Translations under genes and position numbers: made by a program
DNA from: an uncultured Clostridium sp.
Lineage (GTDB): Bacteria; Bacillota; Clostridia; Clostridiales; Clostridiaceae
Direction of reading: 5' to 3'
DNA: 64,000 nucleotides
NCBI GenBank assembly: GCA_900548455.1
Contig: URKQ01000006.1
Span: 1 to 64,000 of the forward strand
Shown: positions 43,637 through 52,215 of the stretch, piece by piece
How positions within the stretch are numbered: position 1 is the stretch's first letter
Layout: every line of letters starts with the position of its first letter
The notes under the pieces: model-generated
What the model saw: the letters and a program-made list of their open reading frames with translations, nothing else
Told to the model about the DNA's origin: nothing
The model's database searches: none

Positions 43637-44899
43637 TTAATTTATCTTTTTAATTTTTCTTCTCCAACTAGCAGGTAAAACTTCGTCAACAATATCAGTA
43701 ATTACTGCAATACCACATAACTTTTCTTCCTCATCTATTACAGGAATTGAATATAAATTATATTTTAGTGCAGTTGCTATTGCAACCTCAATATCGTCTC
43801 TATCTCGAACAACGAAGGGATCTTCATCCATTATACTCTTTAAATTTGCTTTTGAGTCAGATAAAAGCAAATTTCTAAGGGACACTATTCCCTTTAGTCT
43901 CTCTTCTTTATCAGTGATATAAATATAATGAGAAATTTCTTCTTCTGGATTTAATTCTTTTAATATATTTATAGTTTCCTCTACTGTTATATCTATGTTA
44001 AATGAAATAAAGTCGGTATTCATAATGTTTCCAACAACCTCATCCTCGTACTTCATTAAATCTCTTATTTCATTTTCGTCATCATTATCTAAATTAACTA
44101 ATACTTTGTTTGTAGTTTCTTCATCAAGGTCATCTAAAATATTAGCTATTTCATCATTAGGCATAATTTCCAATATTTTTTTTGCTTTTTCTTCACTTAA
44201 ATTTTTTAAAATTTCTTGTGTAATTTCACTTTCTAATTCTTCCAAAGTATCTGATGCCAAATCTATACTTAATCCATCTATAACCTTCACTCTGTCTTCC
44301 TCTGATAAATCTTCAATTAAATTTGCTATATCAACAGGGTGTAGTTTACTTAATTTATTATAAGGTGTAGTTAATTTTAATGATGAATCTACCATTTCTA
44401 ACGATTGAACACTTTCCCAACTTATCATATTAGATTTAGGACTTTTATTAAAAATCCTGTAAAAGTTTTTTACACCCTTTTCTATGCCAACTTTTCTCGC
44501 CATTGCCAAAGTGCCCGATTCAACTCCTACCACATTTAAATATCCGCGACTCTTTTCCATCTTTAAATCTGAAACACGAACTATTTTTTTACCATCAATA
44601 TCTACGATATCCTTATTTAATAAATTCTTGGACAATAGATATGAATACTTTCTTGGAATAATATCCTTTACCTCAACAACTTTTATAATATATTTTCTTT
44701 TATCTTTATATATATCAATAGATCTAAATTCAAAATTTTCTATCTCTCTACCACTTTTAAGCTTATAACCTATAGCTCTAGGAAATCCATAATCAGTAGT
44801 AACATAGATATCTTCAAGTCTACCAATGCAGTATCCAAGTTCATCATATACAAAGCTACCTAAAATATTACTTAAATAAAACTCAAATAATTTTTCCAT
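43637..44899 (-). CDS. PRC-barrel, MgtE-N and CBS domain protein without a transport domain
   Basis: A 420-aa soluble protein. The N-terminal third has PRC-barrel-like segments (VYDELGYCIGRLEDI, VDIDGKKIVRVSDLK). Residues about 185-285 are an MgtE N-terminal superhelix (KLHPVDIANLIEDLSEEDRVKV, KKILEIMPNDEIANILDDL). Two CBS motifs follow (NIMNTDFISFNIDITVEE and DPFVVRDRDDIEVAI). The membrane transport domain of MgtE is absent. Similar proteins exist in clostridia, but their function is not known; Mg or Mn sensing is inferred from the domains. The start follows GGAGG. Confidence 0.88.
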   Translation of the reverse strand: MEKLFEFYLSNILGSFVYDELGYCIGRLEDIYVTTDYGFPRAIGYKLKSGREIENFEFRSIDIYKDKRKYIIKVVEVKDIIPRKYSYLLSKNLLNKDIVDIDGKKIVRVSDLKMEKSRGYLNVVGVESGTLAMARKVGIEKGVKNFYRIFNKSPKSNMISWESVQSLEMVDSSLKLTTPYNKLSKLHPVDIANLIEDLSEEDRVKVIDGLSIDLASDTLEELESEITQEILKNLSEEKAKKILEIMPNDEIANILDDLDEETTNKVLVNLDNDDENEIRDLMKYEDEVVGNIMNTDFISFNIDITVEETINILKELNPEEEISHYIYITDKEERLKGIVSLRNLLLSDSKANLKSIMDEDPFVVRDRDDIEVAIATALKYNLYSIPVIDEEEKLCGIAVITDIVDEVLPASWRRKIKKIN

Positions 44900-44915
44900 A
44901 GTAATTCCTCCATCA

Positions 44916-44965
44916 GTGAAGGAACGCTCTTTATGGATAAAATACTATAAACAGCTTTCCTTCAC
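44916..44965 (-). other. Long hairpin overlapping the leader ORF stop
   Basis: GTGAAGGAA (reverse strand, 44965-44957) pairs with TTCCTTCAC (44924-44916), with a partly paired inner stem. It covers the last codons of the 29-codon ORF and ends 4 nt before the GGAGG of the next gene. It lacks a U-tract, so it is not a terminator. A ribosome finishing the leader ORF would open it. Confidence 0.6.
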
Positions 44966-45020
44966 TCTTATTCGATTTATACTTACCATCGCAGTCCTTA
45001 CACAAAGGTCCACCGTCCAT
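44931..45020 (-). CDS. Small 29-aa CxxC peptide or leader ORF
   Basis: ATG at 45020 follows AGGTGGTG (45028-45035) with 7-nt spacing, a strong site. The frame encodes 29 residues beginning MDGGPLCKDCDGKYK and closing GKLFIVFYP, then TAA. The Cys7-x-x-Cys10 pair suggests metal binding. It ends 31 nt before the MgtE-N/CBS gene and overlaps a hairpin, so it may be a leader peptide controlling that gene, or a free-standing microprotein. I do not recognise the sequence. The frame is supported by its ribosome binding site only. Confidence 0.55.
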   Translation of the reverse strand: MDGGPLCKDCDGKYKSNKSEGKLFIVFYP

Positions 45021-45035
45021 TCTATTTCACCACCT

Positions 45036-45304
45036 AATACTTACTTATATATATGTTACAATTAACAATATATATTTATTATAGTCTACATATTTTGTTT
45101 TGTAACTATTCATATTTATAAAATTAAAAATCAGAAATTTTCTTACAAATAGTTATAAACATAATTATTTTATCTTCATAGTGGTTCAGTGCTGATTTTT
45201 ATGTTAATATATATAAATTATATTAAATATTATTACTTTATAAAAATTAATTTTAAATCAACATAAATAGATAAAATAAAACAATAAGGAAGGTGTAAAC
45301 CTAC
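45036..45304. other. Divergent intergenic region
   Basis: About 270 nt of AT-rich sequence between the leader ORF and the YgiQ gene. It must hold promoters for both directions. I find no convincing -35/-10 pair, hairpin with U-tract, or gene. Confidence 0.4.
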
Positions 45305-47245
45305 ATGAAAATCAACTCAAAATTTTTACCTGTTTCAAAATCTGATATGAAATCTGCTGGGATAGAGCAATTAGATTTCATTATCATAACTGGTGATGCG
45401 TATATTGATCATCCTTCCTTCGGTACAGCTATTATTGGACGTCTTCTAGAAAGCAAAGGATATACAGTTGGCGTAATTGCCCAACCAAAATGGGACTCTT
45501 GTGAAGATTTTAAAAAACTTGGAGAACCAAAATATGCTTTCTTAGTTAATTCCGGAAATATAGATTCTATGGTTAATCACTATACAGTTGCAAAGAAAAA
45601 AAGACATGATGACTTTTATTCTCCTGGAGGAAAAGCTGGCTATAGACCTAATAGAGCCGTTATTGTGTACTCCAATAGAGCTAGAGAAGCCTATAAGAAT
45701 GTTCCTATTGTTATAGGTGGTATCGAAGCAAGTTTAAGAAGATTTGCCCATTACGACTATTGGGACGATAAAATTAGAAAAAGTATCCTTTTGGACTCAA
45801 AGGCAGACCTATTAATTTATGGTATGGGAGAAAGACCTATTGTTGAACTAGCAAAACTTTTAAGTTATGGAAAACCTATAAATCATATAACATCTATCCG
45901 TGGAACTGTTTATGCCACAAACGATATATCTAATATAAAAAATACTGTTACTCTACCTAGCTACGAAGAAATAATTGACGATAAAAATTCCTATGCTAAA
46001 AGTTATGCTTTAGCTTCTAAAGAGCAAGACTCTGTATGGGGAAAAACTATAATAGAGCCCTATGGTGATAGATATGTAGTTCAAAATCCACCTCAAGCTC
46101 CTTTAAGCACTAAAGAAATGGATGAAGTTTATAATTTACCTTATGCAAGGACTTATCATCCAATGTATGAAAGTTTAGGTGGCATTCCTGCATTAAATGA
46201 AGTTAAATTTTCCATCACCAGCCATAGAGGTTGTTATGGAAGTTGTTCTTTCTGTGCTTTAACCTATCATCAAGGTAGAGTTATTCAAAATAGAAGCCAA
46301 GATTCTATTGTTGAAGAAGCCAAACTTCTAACAGAGGATAAAGATTTCAAAGGCTATATACACGACATTGGTGGTCCAACAGCAAACTTTAGACAAAGAG
46401 CATGCAAAAAACAAATTGAACACGGAGTATGTAAAAATAGACAATGTATTTTCCCAACTCCATGTAAAAATTTAATTATTGACCACACTGAATATTTAAG
46501 TTTATTAAGAAGAGTTAGAAAACTTCCTAAAATAAAGAAAGTATTTATTCGTTCAGGAATACGCTATGATTACTTAGTTTATGACAAAAACGAAACCTTT
46601 TTTAGAGAACTTTGTGAACATCATATAAGTGGCCAATTAAAAGTTGCTCCAGAACATATCTCCGATAGAGTGTTATCTGAAATGGGTAAACCATCTAAAG
46701 AAGTGTATGAAAAATTTATTACAAAATACCGTAATATTAATACTAAACTTGGGAAAAATCAATTTGTTGTCCCTTATCTAATGTCAAGTCATCCAGGTAG
46801 TGACCTTAATACAGCTGTAGAACTAGGACAATATATAAAGACAATGGGACATATGCCAGAACAAGTACAAGATTTCTATCCAACTCCTGGTAGTCTATCA
46901 ACAGCAATCTATTATACAGGTATAAATCCTTACACTGGTAAAAAAGTATATGTAGCTAAAAAGCAAAGAGAAAAAAATATGCAAAGGGCTCTTCTTCAAT
47001 TCGGAAACCCCGATAATCATACTCTAGTTAAAGATGCTCTTATAGCATGTAACAGACAAGATTTAATCGGTACTGGTAAGAATTGTTTAATACCACCTAG
47101 ACCAATTGCAAAGAAAAAAAATGCTTTAAAATCAAATAAGCCTAGTGGTAATAGATTAAATTCTAACGATAGTCATAAAACTTCAAAAAATACAAAGCAA
47201 ATATCTAAGAATATTTCTAGCAGCAAGTCAAAAAAAAGAAAATAG
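45305..47245 (+). CDS. YgiQ-family radical SAM protein
   Basis: A 646-aa member of the YgiQ (UPF0313) family. The N-terminal DUF3497-like half has ITGDAYIDHPSFGTA and IVIGGIEASLRRFAHYDYW. The radical SAM cluster motif is GCYGSCSFC (Cys310, Cys314, Cys317). Motifs LKVAPEHISDRVL and MPEQVQDFYPTPGSLST mark the barrel. The C-terminal 40 residues are lysine- and serine-rich. The reaction is not established. The start follows AAGGAAGGTG. It is monocistronic with its own terminator. Confidence 0.95.
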   Translation: MKINSKFLPVSKSDMKSAGIEQLDFIIITGDAYIDHPSFGTAIIGRLLESKGYTVGVIAQPKWDSCEDFKKLGEPKYAFLVNSGNIDSMVNHYTVAKKKRHDDFYSPGGKAGYRPNRAVIVYSNRAREAYKNVPIVIGGIEASLRRFAHYDYWDDKIRKSILLDSKADLLIYGMGERPIVELAKLLSYGKPINHITSIRGTVYATNDISNIKNTVTLPSYEEIIDDKNSYAKSYALASKEQDSVWGKTIIEPYGDRYVVQNPPQAPLSTKEMDEVYNLPYARTYHPMYESLGGIPALNEVKFSITSHRGCYGSCSFCALTYHQGRVIQNRSQDSIVEEAKLLTEDKDFKGYIHDIGGPTANFRQRACKKQIEHGVCKNRQCIFPTPCKNLIIDHTEYLSLLRRVRKLPKIKKVFIRSGIRYDYLVYDKNETFFRELCEHHISGQLKVAPEHISDRVLSEMGKPSKEVYEKFITKYRNINTKLGKNQFVVPYLMSSHPGSDLNTAVELGQYIKTMGHMPEQVQDFYPTPGSLSTAIYYTGINPYTGKKVYVAKKQREKNMQRALLQFGNPDNHTLVKDALIACNRQDLIGTGKNCLIPPRPIAKKKNALKSNKPSGNRLNSNDSHKTSKNTKQISKNISSSKSKKRK

Positions 47246-47276
47246 AACTGCAATTTGCAGCTCTATTTTCTTTTTT
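47238..47276. terminator. Terminator between the YgiQ gene and ogt
   Basis: GAAAATAGAACTGCA and TGCAGCTCTATTTTC (one mismatch) form a 15-bp arm pair around ATT. TTTTTT follows on the plus strand and A-rich sequence lies on the left, so it can act in both directions. Confidence 0.88.
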
Positions 47277-47742
47277 ATTTATACTTACCTTCAAGTTTTA
47301 ATAACTCTTCTTTTAAATCTAGTCCTCCTGCATATCCCGTTAACTTGCCATTTGCTCCTATAACTCTATGGCATGGAATAATAATCATAATAGGGTTTTT
47401 ATTATTTGCCATTCCAACTGCTCTATATCCCTTATTGCAACCTATACCTTCTGCAATGTCTTTATAGGAACAAGTACTTCCATAAGGAATTAATGTGAGC
47501 GCTTTCCAAACCTTCCTTTGAAATTCAGTTCCTTTCGGTGCTAAGGGTATGTCGAATGTCTTTCTTTTACCTGAAAAATATTCTTCAAGTTGAAATTTAC
47601 ACTGATTAATTAATGGGGATTCAATAGACTCTTCAATAACCTCTTTAGATTCAGAGATTAAATTTAACTTTGTTATAAATCCATCCTTCTCCTCTATTAA
47701 AAACTTACCGAGTTTTCCATTATAATATCCTTGATTTATCAC
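47275..47742 (-). CDS. ogt: Methylated-DNA--protein-cysteine methyltransferase
   Basis: A 155-aa suicide repair protein that moves the methyl group from O6-methylguanine to its own cysteine. The active site is IIPCHRVIG, with the arginine-finger/helix-turn-helix region FQRKVWKALTLIPYGSTCSYKDIA and the C-terminal GYAGGLDLKEELLKLE. The longest frame runs into the upstream gene. A GTG at 47742, two bases past that gene's stop and behind GAGGGTG, gives the normal length, so the genes are translationally coupled. Confidence 0.92.
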   Translation of the reverse strand: MINQGYYNGKLGKFLIEEKDGFITKLNLISESKEVIEESIESPLINQCKFQLEEYFSGKRKTFDIPLAPKGTEFQRKVWKALTLIPYGSTCSYKDIAEGIGCNKGYRAVGMANNKNPIMIIIPCHRVIGANGKLTGYAGGLDLKEELLKLEGKYK

Positions 47743-47743
47743 A

Positions 47744-48394
47744 TTAAGCACCCTCTTTTTTAAAACTTCTAATACTACAGTACAGAACAAAAAGCCATAC
47801 AATTTCACCTAGTAAGAGAAATCCTACATTCTCAGTACTTCTAAGAACTAATGCCGTAGAAACTACAAAAAACAAAGCAGCTACTTCTACTAAAGCAATC
47901 CCCCATTTCACACTATATTTATATCTTAAGGCTTGCATTCCTAGAAAAAAGCAAATCCCACTCAAGCACAATAAATATTTATATGGAATTCCATTGGATA
48001 ACACTATATTATATCCATAAGATGGAGAGATATAGTATTCCATTGGGATAAAGAAAATGCAACAAATATATGCCCCTACTCCTAAAATAAATATATAATA
48101 AAACCACTTTAAATTAATTTTAGTATTTCTATAAAATACGTACAAACACACAAACATTATTAGAGGTATATATATTACATTTAAAAAAACAAAATTACGA
48201 ATTAGATAAACAATTTTCATATGATCTAAAACGAGCAATCCCCATAAAGCCATTACTCTAAACATAACTAAAACCAAAATAATGAAATTGACTTCTCTAA
48301 CTTTTACTGGGCAATACTCTTTGCTTTTTATAAAAAGTCCATAGGATAAAAAAATCATTATTAATACAAATGATAAATATATATAAATATCCAA
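47744..48394 (-). CDS. Integral membrane protein of unknown function
   Basis: About 216 aa with roughly seven transmembrane helices and short loops. It resembles seven-helix sensory modules that often precede histidine kinases, but no kinase or output domain follows. I cannot name it. GGAG before an in-frame TTG at 48394 fits better than the GTG at 48403, though either is possible. Its stop overlaps the ogt ribosome binding site region, so the two are expressed together. Confidence 0.65.
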   Translation of the reverse strand: MDIYIYLSFVLIMIFLSYGLFIKSKEYCPVKVREVNFIILVLVMFRVMALWGLLVLDHMKIVYLIRNFVFLNVIYIPLIMFVCLYVFYRNTKINLKWFYYIFILGVGAYICCIFFIPMEYYISPSYGYNIVLSNGIPYKYLLCLSGICFFLGMQALRYKYSVKWGIALVEVAALFFVVSTALVLRSTENVGFLLLGEIVWLFVLYCSIRSFKKEGA

Positions 48395-48458
48395 AACTCC
48401 CACTCCAAAAATTACTTTATTTATATATATTGTTTATAATATTGTTTTATGAAAATAT

Positions 48459-48492
48459 ATAAGTTGCAATAAAAATTTTTTATTGCAACTTA
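48459..48492 (-). terminator. Terminator of the lipid kinase gene
   Basis: A nearly perfect palindrome of 17-bp arms (ATAAGTTGCAATAAAAA and complement), directly after the stop. The reverse-strand U-tract is part of the arm. The left arm contains a 19-nt sequence repeated at 59122. Confidence 0.75.
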
Positions 48493-48495
48493 TCA

Positions 48496-49377
48496 CTATT
48501 TATATCCTAAAATTTTTATTGCTCTTCTTTCACATGATATTTCTAGTGGAAAATCCGGACCTTTTTCTCCATCTATATCCGTTACAATATCATCTTCACA
48601 CTCCACTTTTAAGCTTTCACACTTAAAATACAAAACACCATCTAAATCTGCAATTTGTTTCTTTTTCATCATAGTTATTAAATTATTAAACGCACTCTTT
48701 AGAACCTCTTTTTTTATTATTACAACATCTAGTAACCCATCATCTGCCTCAGATAAATCTGCAAATTTTATATTACCTGCTGTCTGACCATTAAATATCA
48801 AAAGCGTATATATGTGTCCATCAAAATTTAGAACTGGTGATGTAATCTTAACATTTATCTTCTTGAGATTTGTAACCTCTTCAAGGGCTTTGAAATAATA
48901 AGCTAATTTCCCCATAGTATTTTTAAGGGAATTATCCGTTTTTTGAGATATATCTGTGAAAATACCTGTACTAGCTACATTTACAAAGTACTTATCGTTT
49001 ACTTTTCCTAAGTCAAATCTTTTTACCTTACCATCCAAAATCTGTTTACAGGCTTGTTCTACATCTGAAGGCATACCTAAATATTTGGCAAAATCATTTG
49101 CTGTTCCTACTGGTAAAAAAGCAACTGGTAAATCTATCCCCTTTTGCTTCATCTTATTTACAACGGAATCTATAGTTCCATCTCCACCTGCAATTAAAAT
49201 ATATTTATATGTTTCATCTATATCATTAAAAGCATCTCTTATATCAGAATCATTACTAATTCTAAATGGATCAACGGAAAAGCCATAAGTCTGATGCATT
49301 TTTATTACAATATCTAAATTTTTAGTTATTAAATTTTCTCCTGAATAAGGGTTATATATAAATTTAACTCTTTTCAT
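48496..49377 (-). CDS. YegS/BmrU/DgkB-type lipid kinase
   Basis: A 293-aa diacylglycerol-kinase-fold enzyme that phosphorylates a lipid or related substrate. Family motifs are FIYNPYSGE at the start, the nucleotide loop ILIAGGDGTIDSVVN and the PVGTANDFAKYLG block. The C-terminal half has the DGLLDVVII and DGEKGPDFPLEISC motifs of the beta-sandwich domain. The frame can be read from a GTG 12 nt upstream, but GTGGAGGAA precedes the ATG at 49377. Monocistronic. Confidence 0.93.
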   Translation of the reverse strand: MKRVKFIYNPYSGENLITKNLDIVIKMHQTYGFSVDPFRISNDSDIRDAFNDIDETYKYILIAGGDGTIDSVVNKMKQKGIDLPVAFLPVGTANDFAKYLGMPSDVEQACKQILDGKVKRFDLGKVNDKYFVNVASTGIFTDISQKTDNSLKNTMGKLAYYFKALEEVTNLKKINVKITSPVLNFDGHIYTLLIFNGQTAGNIKFADLSEADDGLLDVVIIKKEVLKSAFNNLITMMKKKQIADLDGVLYFKCESLKVECEDDIVTDIDGEKGPDFPLEISCERRAIKILGYK

Positions 49378-49541
49378 AAATTCCTCCACTAATCATCATT
49401 AATAATAATAATAATTGAATATTTTGAATAATCTTTTCCTTCCTTTTTGTATAATTGTATCTATTATCATCCATATTACCACGTTTATTATAGTTTTTCA
49501 AATCTAATAAACTGTACAAAATATGCGGAGTTATTATTCAT

Positions 49542-49570
49542 TTTACAAAGAAGTATAAAATATATATAAT
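49542..49570 (+). promoter_or_regulatory. Sigma-A promoter of pssA
   Basis: TTTACA and TATAAT are separated by exactly 17 nt. The expected transcript start near 49577 leaves a very short leader carrying only AGAGGTGATG. Confidence 0.75.
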
Positions 49571-49587
49571 GTAATAGAGGTGATGTT

Positions 49588-50106
49588 GTGAATAAATCTT
49601 TTATACCTAATTCTATAACCTTAGGTAACTTAGTATGTGGAGTTTTATCTCTACAATGTACTTTAAATCATGATTATACGACAGCTGGACTTTTTATTTT
49701 ATTAGGTGGAATATTTGATAGATATGATGGAACTGTTGCTAGATTTTTAAATACCAATAGTGATTTGGGCAAGGAGCTAGATTCATTAGCTGACTTAGTT
49801 TCTTTTGGAGTTGCCCCATCATTACTTGCTTATTCGCTTTATAATCTTAAAAGCTTTGGAATTTTAGGACTTATTATTTCTCTTTTATTTCCTGTAGCTG
49901 GTGCATATAGACTAGCTAGATATAACTGTAATGAATTTAATAATGTCTTTACTGGTGTTCCCATTACTATTGCTGGAAGTTTACTTGCCATTTTAGAAAT
50001 TTTATCTGCAGTAAAACTTAAAAATATATCACCTGTAATTCCTATGTCATTTATGCTTATTTTAGCTTATTTAATGATTAGTCATTTACAAATTAAGAAA
50101 AAATAA
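49588..50106 (+). CDS. pssA: CDP-diacylglycerol--serine O-phosphatidyltransferase
   Basis: A 172-aa membrane enzyme making phosphatidylserine, precursor of phosphatidylethanolamine. The CDP-alcohol phosphotransferase motif D-x2-DG-x2-AR-x8-G-x3-D-x3-D is visible from FDRYDGTVARF to ELDSLADLV. The N-terminus IPNSITLGNLVCGVLS matches PssA. About five helices are present. The GTG start follows AGAGGTGATG. It has its own promoter and terminator. Confidence 0.95.
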   Translation: MNKSFIPNSITLGNLVCGVLSLQCTLNHDYTTAGLFILLGGIFDRYDGTVARFLNTNSDLGKELDSLADLVSFGVAPSLLAYSLYNLKSFGILGLIISLLFPVAGAYRLARYNCNEFNNVFTGVPITIAGSLLAILEILSAVKLKNISPVIPMSFMLILAYLMISHLQIKKK

Positions 50107-50136
50107 AGGTATGTCTTTTGACATACCTTTATTTTA
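50102..50136. terminator. Bidirectional terminator between pssA and the antiporter gene
   Basis: AAAGGTATGTC pairs perfectly with GACATACCTTT around TTTT, followed by ATTTTAT on the plus strand. Confidence 0.88.
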
Positions 50137-51234
50137 TACTACATAGTAATATGAAAGTGTTACTATCACATAAACTGCTATTAAAAGAGCTCCTTCAAAC
50201 CAATAAGTCTTACCATCTTGGAATACTAAATATGACATTGCTAGTGCTATTGCCATTATTACTATCTGAAAACTTGAAAACAATAGATTAATTGGCACCC
50301 CTATAAAATAAGAAAAAATAGTTATAGTTGGTAATACAAACATAGTTACTTGAATACTTGATCCTATGGCGGTCTCCAAGCTAGCATCAATTTTATTATC
50401 CAAGGCACACACAATACTAGATGCATTTTCTCCAAAGGATCCTAATAATGGAATTAATATAATACCTAAAAACTCTTGAGATATATTATATCTATTAATA
50501 ATATCATTTATATTTAAAACTAACTTTTCACTAATAAAATATAAAAGTACTGTTATTATAATCATTGATATAAAAATTTTACCAACGCTCTTTTTATACC
50601 CAGGTTCATTAGAGTAAGATTTTGAACTTACTAAAAATAAATTGCTATGAGTATACAAAGAAAAAATTAATCCTAAAATATAAACTAGTATTAATACAAA
50701 AGAAACTATTATGCTCAATCTTTCAAATCTTATGTTTTCTATAAAAGAATATCGATTTAACTGAGACAATACTATAACTGTAACCATAACTAAAAATAAC
50801 ATATTCATATTTGTTCTAGCAATTATTTTATTAAATTTTTGTTCCCTATATCTAATTCCTCCACAAAATACTGCAACCCCTAGTCCCAGTAGCATATTTG
50901 TTACTACTGCACCTAAAAGCCCAGCCTTTGCCATAGAAACCATACCATACTTTATAGACCAAAGACTCATCATTAATTCAGGGACATTTCCAGCTGTTGC
51001 AGAAATTAATCCTCCCCTTTTTTCACCTATATAGTCTGATATTTTAGATGTACTTCTTCCTAAAAAAATAGCAAGAGGTATCATTGTTGCAGAGTAAAGG
51101 AGTGTATTGAAAATACTTGATGTGGTATTAATAAACAAAGTGGAAAACGACCATATCAGTATTACAAACACTCCTAAATTTTTTATATTTTTATTTAAAC
51201 TCCATTTAAAATTTAAATTAATTGAATCTCTCAT
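50134..51234 (-). CDS. Ca2+/H+ antiporter (CaCA superfamily, CAX type)
   Basis: A 366-aa exporter with about eleven transmembrane helices. The two inverted CaCA repeats are marked by RGGLISATAGNVPELMMSL and GSFGENASSIVCALDNKIDASLETAIGSS, which carry the acidic residues for cation binding. The longest frame starts at a GTG 12 nt upstream; GTGGAGGAAGAC supports the ATG at 51234. Ion preference for calcium is inferred from the CAX-like motifs. Confidence 0.92.
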   Translation of the reverse strand: MRDSINLNFKWSLNKNIKNLGVFVILIWSFSTLFINTTSSIFNTLLYSATMIPLAIFLGRSTSKISDYIGEKRGGLISATAGNVPELMMSLWSIKYGMVSMAKAGLLGAVVTNMLLGLGVAVFCGGIRYREQKFNKIIARTNMNMLFLVMVTVIVLSQLNRYSFIENIRFERLSIIVSFVLILVYILGLIFSLYTHSNLFLVSSKSYSNEPGYKKSVGKIFISMIIITVLLYFISEKLVLNINDIINRYNISQEFLGIILIPLLGSFGENASSIVCALDNKIDASLETAIGSSIQVTMFVLPTITIFSYFIGVPINLLFSSFQIVIMAIALAMSYLVFQDGKTYWFEGALLIAVYVIVTLSYYYVV

Positions 51235-51328
51235 GTCTTCCTCCACTATATATCGTATAATATTACTTTATTCAAGTGTAAGAAAACAGTTACTACATTT
51301 TATTAGCTCTGTGGGTATACCCAGTCTT

Positions 51329-52210
51329 TTATTTATCTCCAGATAAAGCTCTTTCCTTTAACTTCAGTCCACATGGCGTAACTGCAAGACCTCCAAGGGC
51401 TGTCTCCCTAAGTTCACTTGGCAAGCTTCTTCCTATTTTATACATAGATGTTATAGTATCATCAAAAGGAATTTTACTTTCAACTCCCGCCATAGCAAGG
51501 TCAGCCATAGTTAAAGCACTTACTGCACCTGCCACATTTCTTTTTGCACATGGTATTTCAACTAAACCCGCAATAGGATCGCAAACTAAACCTTCAACAT
51601 TTTTTATAACCATGGCACCTGCATCAAAAGCCATCTTAGGTGTTCCGCCCATCATTTCTACTACAGCTGCAGCTGCCATAGCAGCAGCACTTCCACACTC
51701 TGCTTGACATCCACCTTCTGCACCTGCTAAAGTTGCATTTTGAGCTACTACTATACCAACTCCAGACGCTGTAAAAAGTGCATTAACCATCTCATCCTCG
51801 GACTTATTTAATTTTTCTCCTGCTGAAATAATTGCAGCAGGTATTATTCCACAACTTCCTGCTGTGGGAGCTGCTACAATTCTACCCATAGCTGCATTTA
51901 CTTCTGAACAAGATAGAGCTCTAGCCATAGCCTTAACCATAAATTCTCCACATAAGGTCTCTTTACTTTCAAAATATTTTCTGATCTTAATGGCATCTCC
52001 TCCTATAAGACCACTGATGGAAATAACTTCTTTTTCCATGGCTTCTTTTGCAGAATCTATCATTACTTTTAAATTTTCTTTCATTCTTTTTATAACTTCT
52101 TCTCTAGAGGAATCTGTAGCCTCCATTTCTTGTTGAATTGTATATTCGGCTATAGTAATGTTATTTTCATTACATACAGATATTATTTCGCTAGCTTTAG
52201 ATAAAAACAC
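51329..52210 (-). CDS. sdaAA: L-serine dehydratase, iron-sulfur dependent, alpha subunit
   Basis: A 293-aa subunit that with the beta subunit deaminates L-serine to pyruvate and ammonia using a 4Fe-4S cluster. Cluster cysteines and family motifs are in AGAEGGCQAECGSAAAM, GLVCDPIAGLVEIPCAKRN and the APTAGSCGIIPAA block. A GTG start follows GGGAGAG. It lies 5 nt downstream of the beta subunit gene. Serine dehydratase links serine, obtained directly or from glycine, to the fermentative metabolism suggested by the grd operon. Confidence 0.96.
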   Translation of the reverse strand: MFLSKASEIISVCNENNITIAEYTIQQEMEATDSSREEVIKRMKENLKVMIDSAKEAMEKEVISISGLIGGDAIKIRKYFESKETLCGEFMVKAMARALSCSEVNAAMGRIVAAPTAGSCGIIPAAIISAGEKLNKSEDEMVNALFTASGVGIVVAQNATLAGAEGGCQAECGSAAAMAAAAVVEMMGGTPKMAFDAGAMVIKNVEGLVCDPIAGLVEIPCAKRNVAGAVSALTMADLAMAGVESKIPFDDTITSMYKIGRSLPSELRETALGGLAVTPCGLKLKERALSGDK

Positions 52211-52215
52211 TTCAT

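Noticed and set aside
44906..45035. M-box magnesium riboswitch upstream of the MgtE-N/CBS gene
   Set aside because: A TTAGGTG-like fragment is present, but the remaining conserved M-box blocks and the expected length are not; a short ORF explains the region better.
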